Shown here one piece after another: positions 34,871 to 42,389 of a stretch of 44,385 nt of DNA; position 1 is the first letter of the stretch; every line of letters begins with the position of its first letter. Source of the DNA: an uncultured Lachnospiraceae bacterium (lineage in GTDB: Bacteria > Bacillota > Clostridia > Lachnospirales > Lachnospiraceae); the NCBI GenBank assembly GCA_947643615.1, contig CANRWO010000025.1, forward strand, positions 1 to 44,385. The letters run 5' to 3'. The notes beneath the pieces were generated by a model. The model ran no database searches. It was given only the letters and a program-made list of their open reading frames with translations, and had not been told where the DNA came from. The position numbers and the translations under genes are program-made.

Positions 34871-35992
34871 ATGGAAGAAAAGAAAAATGCTTTTTTTACA
34901 ACTGCAGTGATTGCCGGGATCCTATTGATCTTTACCGTGGCGGATTTCTGCCGCGGCGACAGGCTCTATTCGGAAACGGAAAACAGAGTGCTTGCAGCCA
35001 GGCCTTCCCTATCCAGAGAAAGTGTCTTTTCGGGAAAGTATGCGGAAGATTATGAGGCTTATGTGACGGATCAGTTTGTCAGCAGGGACAAATGGATCGG
35101 GATCAAGACGCGGATGGATATTTTGCTGCAGAAAAAGGAGATCAACGGGGTCTATCTGGGAGATGACGGTTATCTGATCGAACAGCATCTGCCGGAGGAA
35201 TATTCCGAGCTCCTTGTGGCAAAGAGGGCGGCGCTGCTCCAGAAGCTGGTAGGTGAGTGGGACGCCACTGTCATGCTGGTTCCCACTGCGGATAATATTC
35301 TCACGGATAAGATGCCCGCAAACGCGCCGTATTACAATCAGGCAGTACTGCTGGAAAGGATAGCGGCGCAGGTAGGGGAAAACCATTATGTAGATGTCTA
35401 TGGCAGTTTAAAGGCCCATATGGACGAATATATTTACTACCGAAACGACCATCACTGGACCAGCCTGGGGGCTTATTACGGGTATCTGGCCTGGGCGGAG
35501 AGCAGGGGGGAGGAGCCTTATGCTTACCGTACCGACGCTATGACGGTGGTCTCGGAGGATTTTCTGGGAACCCTGCATTCCAAGACTAACCTGGACCGAA
35601 AAGGTGACACGATACAATATTTTGAGGGGACAGAAAAACGTCCTGTGACAGTTACCTATGATTTTAATGAGGTAACGGATACTTTTTACGAAACGTCTTA
35701 CCTGGATACGAAGAACCAGTACGGGTTCTTTTTGGATGACAATCATGCGATAGTGCAGATCGACACCAGCTATCGGAACGGGAAGACGCTGTTTGTCATA
35801 AAGGATTCTTATGCAAACAGCATGATTCCGCTGCTGACACCCCACTATCAAAGGATATATGTGGTGGATCTGAGATATTACAATGGAAGGCTGTCTACTT
35901 TAATGAAGCAGATGGAACCTGAGGAGGGCATGGATGTGCTGGTGCTTTACAACTGCATCCATTTTCTGGAGGAGTTCAGCTATTCCGAGTAG
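34871..35992 (+). CDS. DHHW-family extracellular acyltransferase-like protein (AlgX/AlgJ-like)
   Basis: This 373-residue protein has an uncleaved N-terminal membrane anchor (about 8-26) and an extracellular SGNH-like domain. The DHHW motif is D193-H194-H195-W196 in YRNDHHWTSLGAYYGY, and the catalytic Ser candidate is S313 in IKDSYANS. These are the catalytic Asp-His and Ser of the AlgJ/AlgX fold. It should take the acyl group delivered by the MBOAT protein and place it on an external glycan. AGGTGGGAG precedes the ATG by about 7 bases, and only 39 bases separate it from the MBOAT gene. It is the last gene of the operon. Confidence 0.9.
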   Translation: MEEKKNAFFTTAVIAGILLIFTVADFCRGDRLYSETENRVLAARPSLSRESVFSGKYAEDYEAYVTDQFVSRDKWIGIKTRMDILLQKKEINGVYLGDDGYLIEQHLPEEYSELLVAKRAALLQKLVGEWDATVMLVPTADNILTDKMPANAPYYNQAVLLERIAAQVGENHYVDVYGSLKAHMDEYIYYRNDHHWTSLGAYYGYLAWAESRGEEPYAYRTDAMTVVSEDFLGTLHSKTNLDRKGDTIQYFEGTEKRPVTVTYDFNEVTDTFYETSYLDTKNQYGFFLDDNHAIVQIDTSYRNGKTLFVIKDSYANSMIPLLTPHYQRIYVVDLRYYNGRLSTLMKQMEPEEGMDVLVLYNCIHFLEEFSYSE

Positions 35993-36070
35993 GGCAGGCG
36001 ATTTGGGCCGGAGCCTCAAATGTACTTTAGGATTCGGATATGAGCGCCGCCTTTTTTTACATGGCGCTTT

Positions 36071-36128
36071 GTGCCTTCGCGCTGTTTGCCACAGGGCAGC
36101 TTATGCGCTGAGGGCAGAAGAAATGAGG
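36071..36128 (+). repeat. Dispersed intergenic element, copy B
   Basis: Bases 36071-36108 match copy A (2882-2919) at 31 of 38 positions. After a 10-base variable stretch it ends in AGAAATGAGG (36119-36128), which serves as ribosome site for the HAD gene. A small TGCC-ACAG-GGCA hairpin lies in the middle. Just upstream AGCGCC and GGCGCT can pair around a T-rich loop (36042-36067). Confidence 0.6.
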
Positions 36129-36134
36129 ATTGAT

Positions 36135-36800
36135 ATGAAAGCAGTAGTTTTTGACATGGACGGGGTACTTTTTGATACGGAGCGGGTGTGCATGGAAAGC
36201 TGGCTGGCCGTTGCGGCACAGGACGGATTGCCGGATATGGACAAAATTTTCCCCAGGTGCATCGGAGGGAATGCCAATGACAGCAGGAAGATCGTGCTGG
36301 AGGCTTACGGGCAGGATTTTGACTATGATACCTTTCGGGAGAAGGCATCCGTTCGGTTCTGGGAAGAGATTGAGGAAAAAGGCCTGCCTATGATGGCAGG
36401 TGTTAGAGAGATTTTAGAGTGGCTGAAGGAAGAGGAATGGATCGTGGGACTTGCATCCTCCACCAAGCGCTCTTCTGTTTTGGATCATTTGGGGCGCGCA
36501 GGGATCCGGGATTATTTCCAGGCTATCGTAACAGGAGATATGGTGGCGCACTCCAAGCCTTTGCCGGATATATATCTGATCGCCTGCCGGCATTTGGGCA
36601 TAGAACCCTGTGAGGCATATGCCATAGAAGACTCGCCTAACGGAATACGGTCCGCATACGCGGCAGGGATGTGCCCGCTCATGGTGCCGGACATGCTGCA
36701 GCCGGACCAGGAGATAAGGCATATGAGTTACCGGATTTTCAAGGATCTGACGGAAGTGTTGGGATTTATGAAATGTAATGCAGGCCTTGGTTGGCGATGA
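36135..36800 (+). CDS. HAD-superfamily phosphatase/phosphoglucomutase-like
   Basis: This 221-residue HAD hydrolase of subfamily IA has nucleophile D7 and acid D9 in FDMDGVLFDTE, motif II in ASSTKRSS, motif III Lys in AHSKPLPD and motif IV in AIEDSPNGIRSA. The helical cap lies between motifs I and II (about 15-80). The closest pattern is beta-phosphoglucomutase/GPH-like, but no substrate can be assigned. The ATG at 36135 follows GAGG by 6 bases. A longer reading overlapping the DHHW gene has no support. Confidence 0.9.
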   Translation: MKAVVFDMDGVLFDTERVCMESWLAVAAQDGLPDMDKIFPRCIGGNANDSRKIVLEAYGQDFDYDTFREKASVRFWEEIEEKGLPMMAGVREILEWLKEEEWIVGLASSTKRSSVLDHLGRAGIRDYFQAIVTGDMVAHSKPLPDIYLIACRHLGIEPCEAYAIEDSPNGIRSAYAAGMCPLMVPDMLQPDQEIRHMSYRIFKDLTEVLGFMKCNAGLGWR

Positions 36801-36914
36801 CCCCGCAAGGGAGCAAAATGCAGGCGGCGAATTCAGCGTTAATTGTGCTCCGGCGGCGGAGGGAGCATGCCTGAGCCGGATAGAAGCCGGGCAGGGACAG
36901 AAAGGAATGCCGGA

Positions 36915-37772
36915 ATGGCAAATTTAGGGATACCTCGAAATACCATAGAAATATTACAGAAATACAATTTTAATTTTCAAAAGAAATACGGGCAGAATTT
37001 CCTGATAGACACCAAAGTATTGGACAGGATCGTTGCCGCTGCGGATATTACAGGAGAGGACTGTGTCCTTGAGATTGGGCCGGGCATCGGCACTATGACG
37101 CAATACCTGGCCGAGAATGCAAGGGAAGTGATTGCGGTAGAGATTGATAAGAACCTTATCCCTATTCTGGAAGATACGCTGTGCGGTTATGACAATGTAA
37201 CCGTTATCAATGAAGACGTCCTGAAGCTGGATATCCGGGGACTTGCGGAAGAGAGAAACGGAGGGAATCCGATCAAAGTAGTGGCAAATCTTCCCTATTA
37301 CATAACTACCCCTATTATTATGGGCCTGTTTGAAAGCCACGTGCCCTTGAAGAGTATTACCGTGATGGTCCAGAAGGAAGTGGCGGACCGGATGCAGGTG
37401 GGGCCGGGCACCAAGGATTACGGCGCGTTGTCTTTAGCGGTCCAATATTACGCAAAGCCGGAGGTCGTGGCAAATGTGCCGCCAAACTGTTTCATTCCTA
37501 GGCCTAACGTGGGCAGCGCAGTGATACGCCTCACAAGATATGAGGTACCGCCGGTATCGGTGGAGGATGAAACGAAATTGTTTTCCCTGATCCGCGCTTC
37601 TTTTAACCAGAGAAGAAAGACGCTGGCAAACGGGTTGTGCAATGCGCCGGATTTAGGTTTATCCAGGGAACAGGTGGCAGGGGCGCTGGAGAAGATGGGA
37701 CTTCCGCCTGCCATTCGAGGCGAGGCCCTGACACTGGGGCAGTTTGCGGAGTTAAGTAATTTATTATATTAA
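36915..37772 (+). CDS. rsmA: 16S rRNA dimethyladenosine transferase RsmA/KsgA
   Basis: This 285-residue methyltransferase dimethylates two adjacent adenines near the 3' end of 16S rRNA during 30S assembly. Motifs: KKYGQNFLID at the start, SAM site LEIGPGIGTMTQYLA, VIAVEIDKNL, INEDVLKLD, and the catalytic NLPYYITTP. The C-terminal helical domain (FNQRRKTLANGL) binds rRNA. The ATG at 36915 follows AAAGGA by 9 bases. The 114 bases upstream contain a GGAGCA/TGCTCC dyad of unknown use. The gene ends 10 bases before the next reading frame. Confidence 0.96.
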   Translation: MANLGIPRNTIEILQKYNFNFQKKYGQNFLIDTKVLDRIVAAADITGEDCVLEIGPGIGTMTQYLAENAREVIAVEIDKNLIPILEDTLCGYDNVTVINEDVLKLDIRGLAEERNGGNPIKVVANLPYYITTPIIMGLFESHVPLKSITVMVQKEVADRMQVGPGTKDYGALSLAVQYYAKPEVVANVPPNCFIPRPNVGSAVIRLTRYEVPPVSVEDETKLFSLIRASFNQRRKTLANGLCNAPDLGLSREQVAGALEKMGLPPAIRGEALTLGQFAELSNLLY

Positions 37773-37782
37773 TGATTGGAGA

Positions 37783-38301
37783 ATGCCGGTGGTGACGGCA
37801 AAGAAATTGGAAAATAAGAAGTGGAGGCGGCAGTACATAAAAATGATTGTACAGATACTGGATAAAGATGAAAAATGTACAATTTCACGCAATATCCTGG
37901 AATCTCTTATTGAGTGGTTTGAAATCGAAGAAGGTCGTGAAAATTACATTGCAGAAAGCGTTGGCCAAATTTTCATAGCAGCAAAAGAAGATGGAATGAA
38001 TGTGGGTTTTCTTTGCCTGAAAGAAACAGGCAAAGATACAGTGGAACTCGCCGTTATGGGAGTATTGAAAAAATATCAGCGCAATGGTATAGGCCGTCAA
38101 CTTCTTGAAACAGCAAAAGATATTGCATTTACTAAAGGATATTCTTTTTTACAAGTAAAAACCGTAGAAATGGGAAAATACGATGTCTATGATAAAACAA
38201 ATTTATTTTATCTGAGTTGTGGATTCAGAGAGTTTGAAGTATTCCCGACATTGTGGGACGTAGAAAATCCCTGCCAGGTGTATGTTATGTCATTGCGGTG
38301 A
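37783..38301 (+). CDS. GNAT-family N-acetyltransferase
   Basis: This is a 172-residue acetyltransferase of the GNAT fold. The acetyl-CoA site is VMGVLKKYQRNGIGRQLLETA, with the Q/RxxGxG/A pattern as QRNGIG. A later LQVKTVEMG strand and LFYLSCGFREFEVF complete the domain. The substrate is unknown. It is clearly more AT-rich than rsmA: three 60-base stretches counted by eye (37921, 37981 and 38101 onward) hold 24, 23 and 15 G+C. That suggests recent acquisition. The ATG at 37783 is only one base from GGAG, so the in-frame GTG at 37789, 7 bases away, may be the true start. The gene is followed by a strong terminator about 120 bases on. Confidence 0.85.
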   Translation: MPVVTAKKLENKKWRRQYIKMIVQILDKDEKCTISRNILESLIEWFEIEEGRENYIAESVGQIFIAAKEDGMNVGFLCLKETGKDTVELAVMGVLKKYQRNGIGRQLLETAKDIAFTKGYSFLQVKTVEMGKYDVYDKTNLFYLSCGFREFEVFPTLWDVENPCQVYVMSLR

Positions 38302-38419
38302 ATTCCGGTTTGCATAACGGGTTTGCCGTCATTTATTTAATTCCTTTTAGGCGGGGACTTATCCATAAGAGCGAGGGAAAAGGGTATAATACAAGGGAAA
38401 ACATAAGGGTAAACTCACT

Positions 38420-38453
38420 ATACAAGGTATAGCTACTATATCTTGTATTTTTT
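38420..38453 (+). terminator. Strong rho-independent terminator
   Basis: ATACAAGGTATAG (38420-38432) pairs with CTATATCTTGTAT (38436-38448) over 13 bp with one G-U pair and a 3-base CTA loop, followed by a T-run to 38453. It ends the rsmA-GNAT unit. Confidence 0.85.
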
Positions 38454-38472
38454 ATTAAAAAAACTTTATTTT

Positions 38473-38502
38473 TTGACATATGCACATAGACTATGGTAAA
38501 CT
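38473..38502 (+). promoter_or_regulatory. Promoter of the TPR/pseudo-AAA gene
   Basis: Perfect -35 TTGACA (38473-38478), an 18-base spacer and TG-G-TAAACT (38494-38502), an extended -10. The leader to the TTG start at 38621 is about 110 bases. Confidence 0.65.
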
Positions 38503-38620
38503 ATATAGAATCGAAATAGTGGGATATTATTGCCTTACAGAGGAAAACGGCTCTGGTGCCATGGCGGAAGGTGTGGTATGAGAGCAATATCAACAGATTC
38601 AGAATAGGGAGCGAAGTACC

Positions 38621-41600
38621 TTGGATAAGTATGAATATAAAGTAAGAGCAGATGAAATAAAGGATCTGATTGCTCAGGGAGAATATGTACAGGCAGTGGA
38701 AATTGCAGATACCATTGACTGGCGCAGGGTGAAAAGCGTGATGATGCTCTGTACCATAAGCGATTTGTATAAGATCAACAGACGTTATGAGGATGCCAGG
38801 AATATGCTGCTTTTAGCATATGAGAGAAGGCCCGGCGGCAGGACGATCTGTTATTCGCTCTGCGAGCTTTCCATCAAAATGGAAGACTTTGTACCGGCTG
38901 TCAACTATTATAAAGAGTTTGTCCAGGTTGCCCCCAAGGATCCGGGGCGCTATATCCTGCAATATAAACTATATGAGGCCCAGGACGTCAGCCTGGAAGA
39001 ACGCATCGGAGTTTTGGAAGAACTGAAAAAAAGGGATTACAGGGAGAAATGGGCGTACGAACTGGCGTATCTCTATCACAGGGTGGGCCTTGCCACGCGC
39101 TGCGTGGAGGAGTGTGACGAGCTTATTCTTTGGTTTGGTGAAGGGAAGTATGTCATTAAAGCGATGGAACTGAAAATGCTGCATCAGCCTTTATCCCCCT
39201 CCCAACAGGAAAAGTACGACCACCGTTTTGAAGAACCTGCCCCCTCTTATTATGAACCGCAGCAGGAGGCAGATGCTCAGAAGCAGGCTCAATACGAACC
39301 GCAGCAGGCAGTATCCTTGCAGGGACAGCCTTTTTATGCTGCGCAGCAGGGTGAAATCTCCCAGGAGGCGCTTTATTATGAAGCATCTCAGGGAACGGCG
39401 CCCCAGGAGGCGGTTTATTACGAAACACCCCAGGGAGCGCAGACCCAAGAGGGACTTTATTACGAAACACCCCAGGGAGCGCAGACCCAAGAGGCGGTTT
39501 ATTACGAAACACCCCAGGGAGCGCAGACCCAAGAGGGGATTTATTACGAAACACCCCAGGGAGTGCAGCCTCAAGAGGGACTTTACTACGAAGCTGCCCA
39601 GGGGGTACAGTCCCAGGAGGCGCTTTATTATGGGACTGCCCAGGGAACGGTGCCCCAGGAACAGTCCTATGGCGATGTGGCTCAGGGGACGGCTCCTGAC
39701 GGGGGGATATATTATGAATCCCGGCAGGGGGCAGCACAGGAAGAATCGTTTTACTATGAAACTGCCCAGGGAGAGCCGTCCCAGGAGCAGGCTTACTATG
39801 TAGGGCAACAGGGAATGGCAGTCCAGGAGCCGCCATATTATGTACAGTCACAAGGGACTTCCCAAGGATACGAAGTGGGTGGGAAAACCAAAATTTATGA
39901 ATCGGTATCCCAGGACCAGTTTTCGGGGCAGGGGATTCCCGCCGGCCAGGGATATCACGCTGATTTTTCGGAGAGCCATGTGGCAGAGCCGCCTGAGGAG
40001 CTGGATATTCAGGTGAAACCGGTAGACTTGGGCCAGTATAATACCATCAATCTGCAGGCAGAGATCGCTGCCGGCTTAAAAGAAGTACTGGAGGATGACC
40101 GGAAGGCTGCCATGGAAGACGAGATAACGCGTACCATTGTGGCGCCTATGATAGAGTCCGAGACGGAGTCTTTGGATTTGCCTGAAATAGATGAAGTGGA
40201 TGAGAATGACCTTGAGCCGGAAGCGGAAGTGATGGAAGATTCGGAAGTCTTTTTCGGTGAGACGGGCGAGATTGGTGATTTACAACAGCTTCAGGGCAGG
40301 CTGGATGCCGGAAGGCCAGTCCCCAAGGAGATTGTGCCTGAAATCGGCTCCGAAAGGAAAGCGGGCCGGGCGGACGGTTTGGTGCACCATGCGGTGAAAG
40401 AGGCAGACTTAAACAAGGAGACGGTAGACGTTGCTGTTTATACTCAGGATGAGGATAATCTGCCTGCATCCGATATTACCGGGGCAGGCAGATCCGGGCA
40501 ATTATCCGGGCCGGCTCCCACTGCCGAACAGAATAAGCAGGGAGCAGCGGCAGAATTATCCGGGCAGGACTCAGCAGAGGCTGTTACGGGGCAGCCGAGC
40601 CGTGAATCCAGGGAGGAGCAGGTTCTGACCGCACAACCTCCCAAGGAGATGGCCAGTGTACTTTCACAGGAATCCGACGGACAGATCAGCATGGTGGTGC
40701 CGGAGAATGAGCTGATTGAGAAGCAGATCACAGGACAGATGAACCTTGAAGATATTCTGGTGGAATGGGAGCGCATGAAGCAGGAGAATGCGGAGAAGCG
40801 GAAAGAAGAAGTGCGTCAGCATGTGCTTCAGCATACCGGTGAAATGTTCACCGCATTCGAAGCGTCTGTCAGAGACGGCCTGCTGGAGCAGCTGGAAGGG
40901 AATCAAGCACCCAACTCCGGGGCAGATTTTGGGGAAGAGGAAAGCGTTGCTGTCGGTGAACCTACGGAAAAGGATGTTCACCAGGATATCCGGGAGGAGA
41001 TTCCCCCAGAGGGACCGGAAGAAGAGTACTTGGAGGAGAATGAGGATTGGGACAGCGTGCCCCAGGGTACCCCTCAAGAGCTGGATGCAATTTTAAAAGA
41101 AGCGGAACGGGAGGTTACTTCCGGGGAAGCGGAAGAACCGGAGGGTGAGCAGGAGCCTGAAGGGGCTGGTGAATACGAGGAGCTTGCGGAGGAGCCTGAA
41201 GCGGAGTTTGATGAGCCTGAAGAGGGCGGTGAATACGAAGAGCTTGTGAAGGAACCTGAAGCGGAGTTTGAGGAGCCTGAAGAGGGTGGTGAATACGAGG
41301 AGCTCGGGGAGGAGCCTGAAGCGGAGCCTGAGGAGTTTGAAGAGGGCGGTGAATACGAAGAGCTCGGGGAGGAGCCTGAAGCGGAGCCTGAGGAGCTTGA
41401 AGAGGGCGGTGGATACGAAGCGCTGGAGGACAGGCGGGAAACGGGCGAACCTGCGGCCCAGAAACCCCAGTCAAACAAAGCGGGCAAATCCGAAAAGAAG
41501 AAACCGGAAGTAAAGAAACCGGAAGCAAAGAAACCTGCGGCAGTAAAGCAGGAGAATCCTGCAGGAGAAATGCCTGCCGTAGAGCGCGAGAAAGGGAAGG

Positions 41601-42346
41601 TGCGCAGCCTTACTAAGGAGGAGAAGGAACTCTACGGCCCCTACATCCAGAGCCGGGCCTCAAGGGAGCAACTGGTTCAGGCTATCGACAATATCAGTAT
41701 GGCGGCTTATACCGGAAACATCATTATTACCGGTGAGGAGGGTATGGATACGGTGTCCCTTGCCAAGAACATGATCCGTGAGGTACAAATGACGGACAGC
41801 AATTTTGCGGGCAAGGTGGCAAAGATTTCCGGCCAGGCATTGAACAAGAAGGATGTGGAAACTACCATAAACCAGCTGGCAAGCGGTGCGCTGATCATCC
41901 AGAAGGCGTCCGGTATGGATGCGGATACGGTTAAGCGGCTTTACAAATCGCTGCAGCAGGAATCTTTCGGGATCATTATCATCATGGAAGACGTGAAGAA
42001 GGCAATGGGAAAATTCCTGGCACAATATCCCAAGCTTGCAGCATGCTTTACTGCAAGGATGGATGTGGAGTCCTTGAGCAACGGTACGTTGGTGGCATTC
42101 GGCAGGAAGTATGCCAGGGAGAGGGAGTATTCTATTGACGATATGGGGATACTGGCGTTGCATACCAGGATTGACGAAATGCAGACGAGCGACCATGTGG
42201 TGACGGTTCTGGAAGTGAAGGAAATAGTGGACAACGCCATCCAACATGCAAACAGGAAGACTGTGAAGCATTTCTTTGACATATTGTTTGCAAGAAGATA
42301 TGATGAGGAAGATATGATCATCCTCAGTGAAAGAGATTTTGTGTGA
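38621..42346 (+). CDS. Large TPR protein with repeat-rich linker and C-terminal AAA pseudo-ATPase domain
   Basis: This 1241-residue soluble protein has TPR-like helices at about 1-195 (YEDARNMLLLAYERRPGGR, DFVPAVNYYKEFVQVAPKDP). A Tyr/Gln-rich array of 14-residue units (YYETPQGAQTQEGL) spans about 235-415. A long acidic disordered region includes 20-residue EEGGEYEELGEEPEAEPE-type repeats (about 848-935), and a Lys/Pro tract follows. The C-terminal 220 residues follow the SpoVK/CbxX AAA order. However, the P-loop reads G1038-EEG-M-D-T-V, without the GKT, and Walker B GVLFIDEA is replaced by GALIIQKA (Q1094, K1095). ATP hydrolysis is therefore unlikely. The start is TTG, supported by AGGGAG (38606-38611). 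Its function is unknown, and a scaffold role is inferred. It precedes glgB by 43 bases. Confidence 0.85.
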   Translation: MDKYEYKVRADEIKDLIAQGEYVQAVEIADTIDWRRVKSVMMLCTISDLYKINRRYEDARNMLLLAYERRPGGRTICYSLCELSIKMEDFVPAVNYYKEFVQVAPKDPGRYILQYKLYEAQDVSLEERIGVLEELKKRDYREKWAYELAYLYHRVGLATRCVEECDELILWFGEGKYVIKAMELKMLHQPLSPSQQEKYDHRFEEPAPSYYEPQQEADAQKQAQYEPQQAVSLQGQPFYAAQQGEISQEALYYEASQGTAPQEAVYYETPQGAQTQEGLYYETPQGAQTQEAVYYETPQGAQTQEGIYYETPQGVQPQEGLYYEAAQGVQSQEALYYGTAQGTVPQEQSYGDVAQGTAPDGGIYYESRQGAAQEESFYYETAQGEPSQEQAYYVGQQGMAVQEPPYYVQSQGTSQGYEVGGKTKIYESVSQDQFSGQGIPAGQGYHADFSESHVAEPPEELDIQVKPVDLGQYNTINLQAEIAAGLKEVLEDDRKAAMEDEITRTIVAPMIESETESLDLPEIDEVDENDLEPEAEVMEDSEVFFGETGEIGDLQQLQGRLDAGRPVPKEIVPEIGSERKAGRADGLVHHAVKEADLNKETVDVAVYTQDEDNLPASDITGAGRSGQLSGPAPTAEQNKQGAAAELSGQDSAEAVTGQPSRESREEQVLTAQPPKEMASVLSQESDGQISMVVPENELIEKQITGQMNLEDILVEWERMKQENAEKRKEEVRQHVLQHTGEMFTAFEASVRDGLLEQLEGNQAPNSGADFGEEESVAVGEPTEKDVHQDIREEIPPEGPEEEYLEENEDWDSVPQGTPQELDAILKEAEREVTSGEAEEPEGEQEPEGAGEYEELAEEPEAEFDEPEEGGEYEELVKEPEAEFEEPEEGGEYEELGEEPEAEPEEFEEGGEYEELGEEPEAEPEELEEGGGYEALEDRRETGEPAAQKPQSNKAGKSEKKKPEVKKPEAKKPAAVKQENPAGEMPAVEREKGKVRSLTKEEKELYGPYIQSRASREQLVQAIDNISMAAYTGNIIITGEEGMDTVSLAKNMIREVQMTDSNFAGKVAKISGQALNKKDVETTINQLASGALIIQKASGMDADTVKRLYKSLQQESFGIIIIMEDVKKAMGKFLAQYPKLAACFTARMDVESLSNGTLVAFGRKYAREREYSIDDMGILALHTRIDEMQTSDHVVTVLEVKEIVDNAIQHANRKTVKHFFDILFARRYDEEDMIILSERDFV
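39415..39582 (+). repeat. 42-bp tandem repeats encoding YYETPQG units
   Basis: Units start at 39415, 39457, 39499 and 39541 with exact 42-base period. The first three are almost identical at the DNA level and the fourth has begun to diverge. More degenerate 14-residue units extend to about 39860. The near identity points to recent expansion or gene conversion, and copy number is likely to vary between strains. Confidence 0.9.
41161..41430 (+). repeat. 60-bp tandem repeats encoding acidic 20-residue units
   Basis: About four and a half copies with an exact 60-base period start at 41161, 41221, 41281, 41341 and 41401. Each contains GGTGAATACGA then a Glu-rich run, giving EEGGEYEELxEEPEAEPEE-type units. 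Copies three and four differ at only a few positions. Confidence 0.9.
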
Positions 42347-42389
42347 AAATAGTTGTGAAAGCAATATAGTGATAATGGAGGGAAGGTTC

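Larger units (their letters stand above)
38302..38619. other. Terminator-promoter gap before the TPR/pseudo-AAA gene
   Basis: These 318 bases hold the terminator at 38420-38453, the promoter at 38473-38502 and a leader of about 110 bases. A lone TATAAT at 38385-38390 has no -35. Any transcript from it would end at the terminator after about 55 bases, so a tiny RNA is conceivable but unsupported. Confidence 0.5.

Noticed and set aside
36042..36067. Terminator after the DHHW gene
   Set aside because: AGCGCC/GGCGCT has its T-run in the loop rather than after the stem, so it does not have terminator form.
38385..38453. Small RNA between a lone TATAAT and the terminator
   Set aside because: No -35 or extended -10 accompanies the TATAAT, and the implied transcript of about 55 bases is almost only the terminator hairpin.
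39415..39582. CRISPR array
   Set aside because: The 42-bp units are contiguous, in frame and coding, with no unique spacers between them.
39156..39851. Long minus-strand open frame (231 codons) and a second of 205 codons over the TPR-gene repeat array
   Set aside because: The 42-base period keeps all frames open, so both are shadows of the repeats. They lack ribosome sites and family features.
41074..41528. Two minus-strand Ser/Pro-rich frames of 137 codons
   Set aside because: Shadows of the 60-bp acidic repeat array on the other strand.
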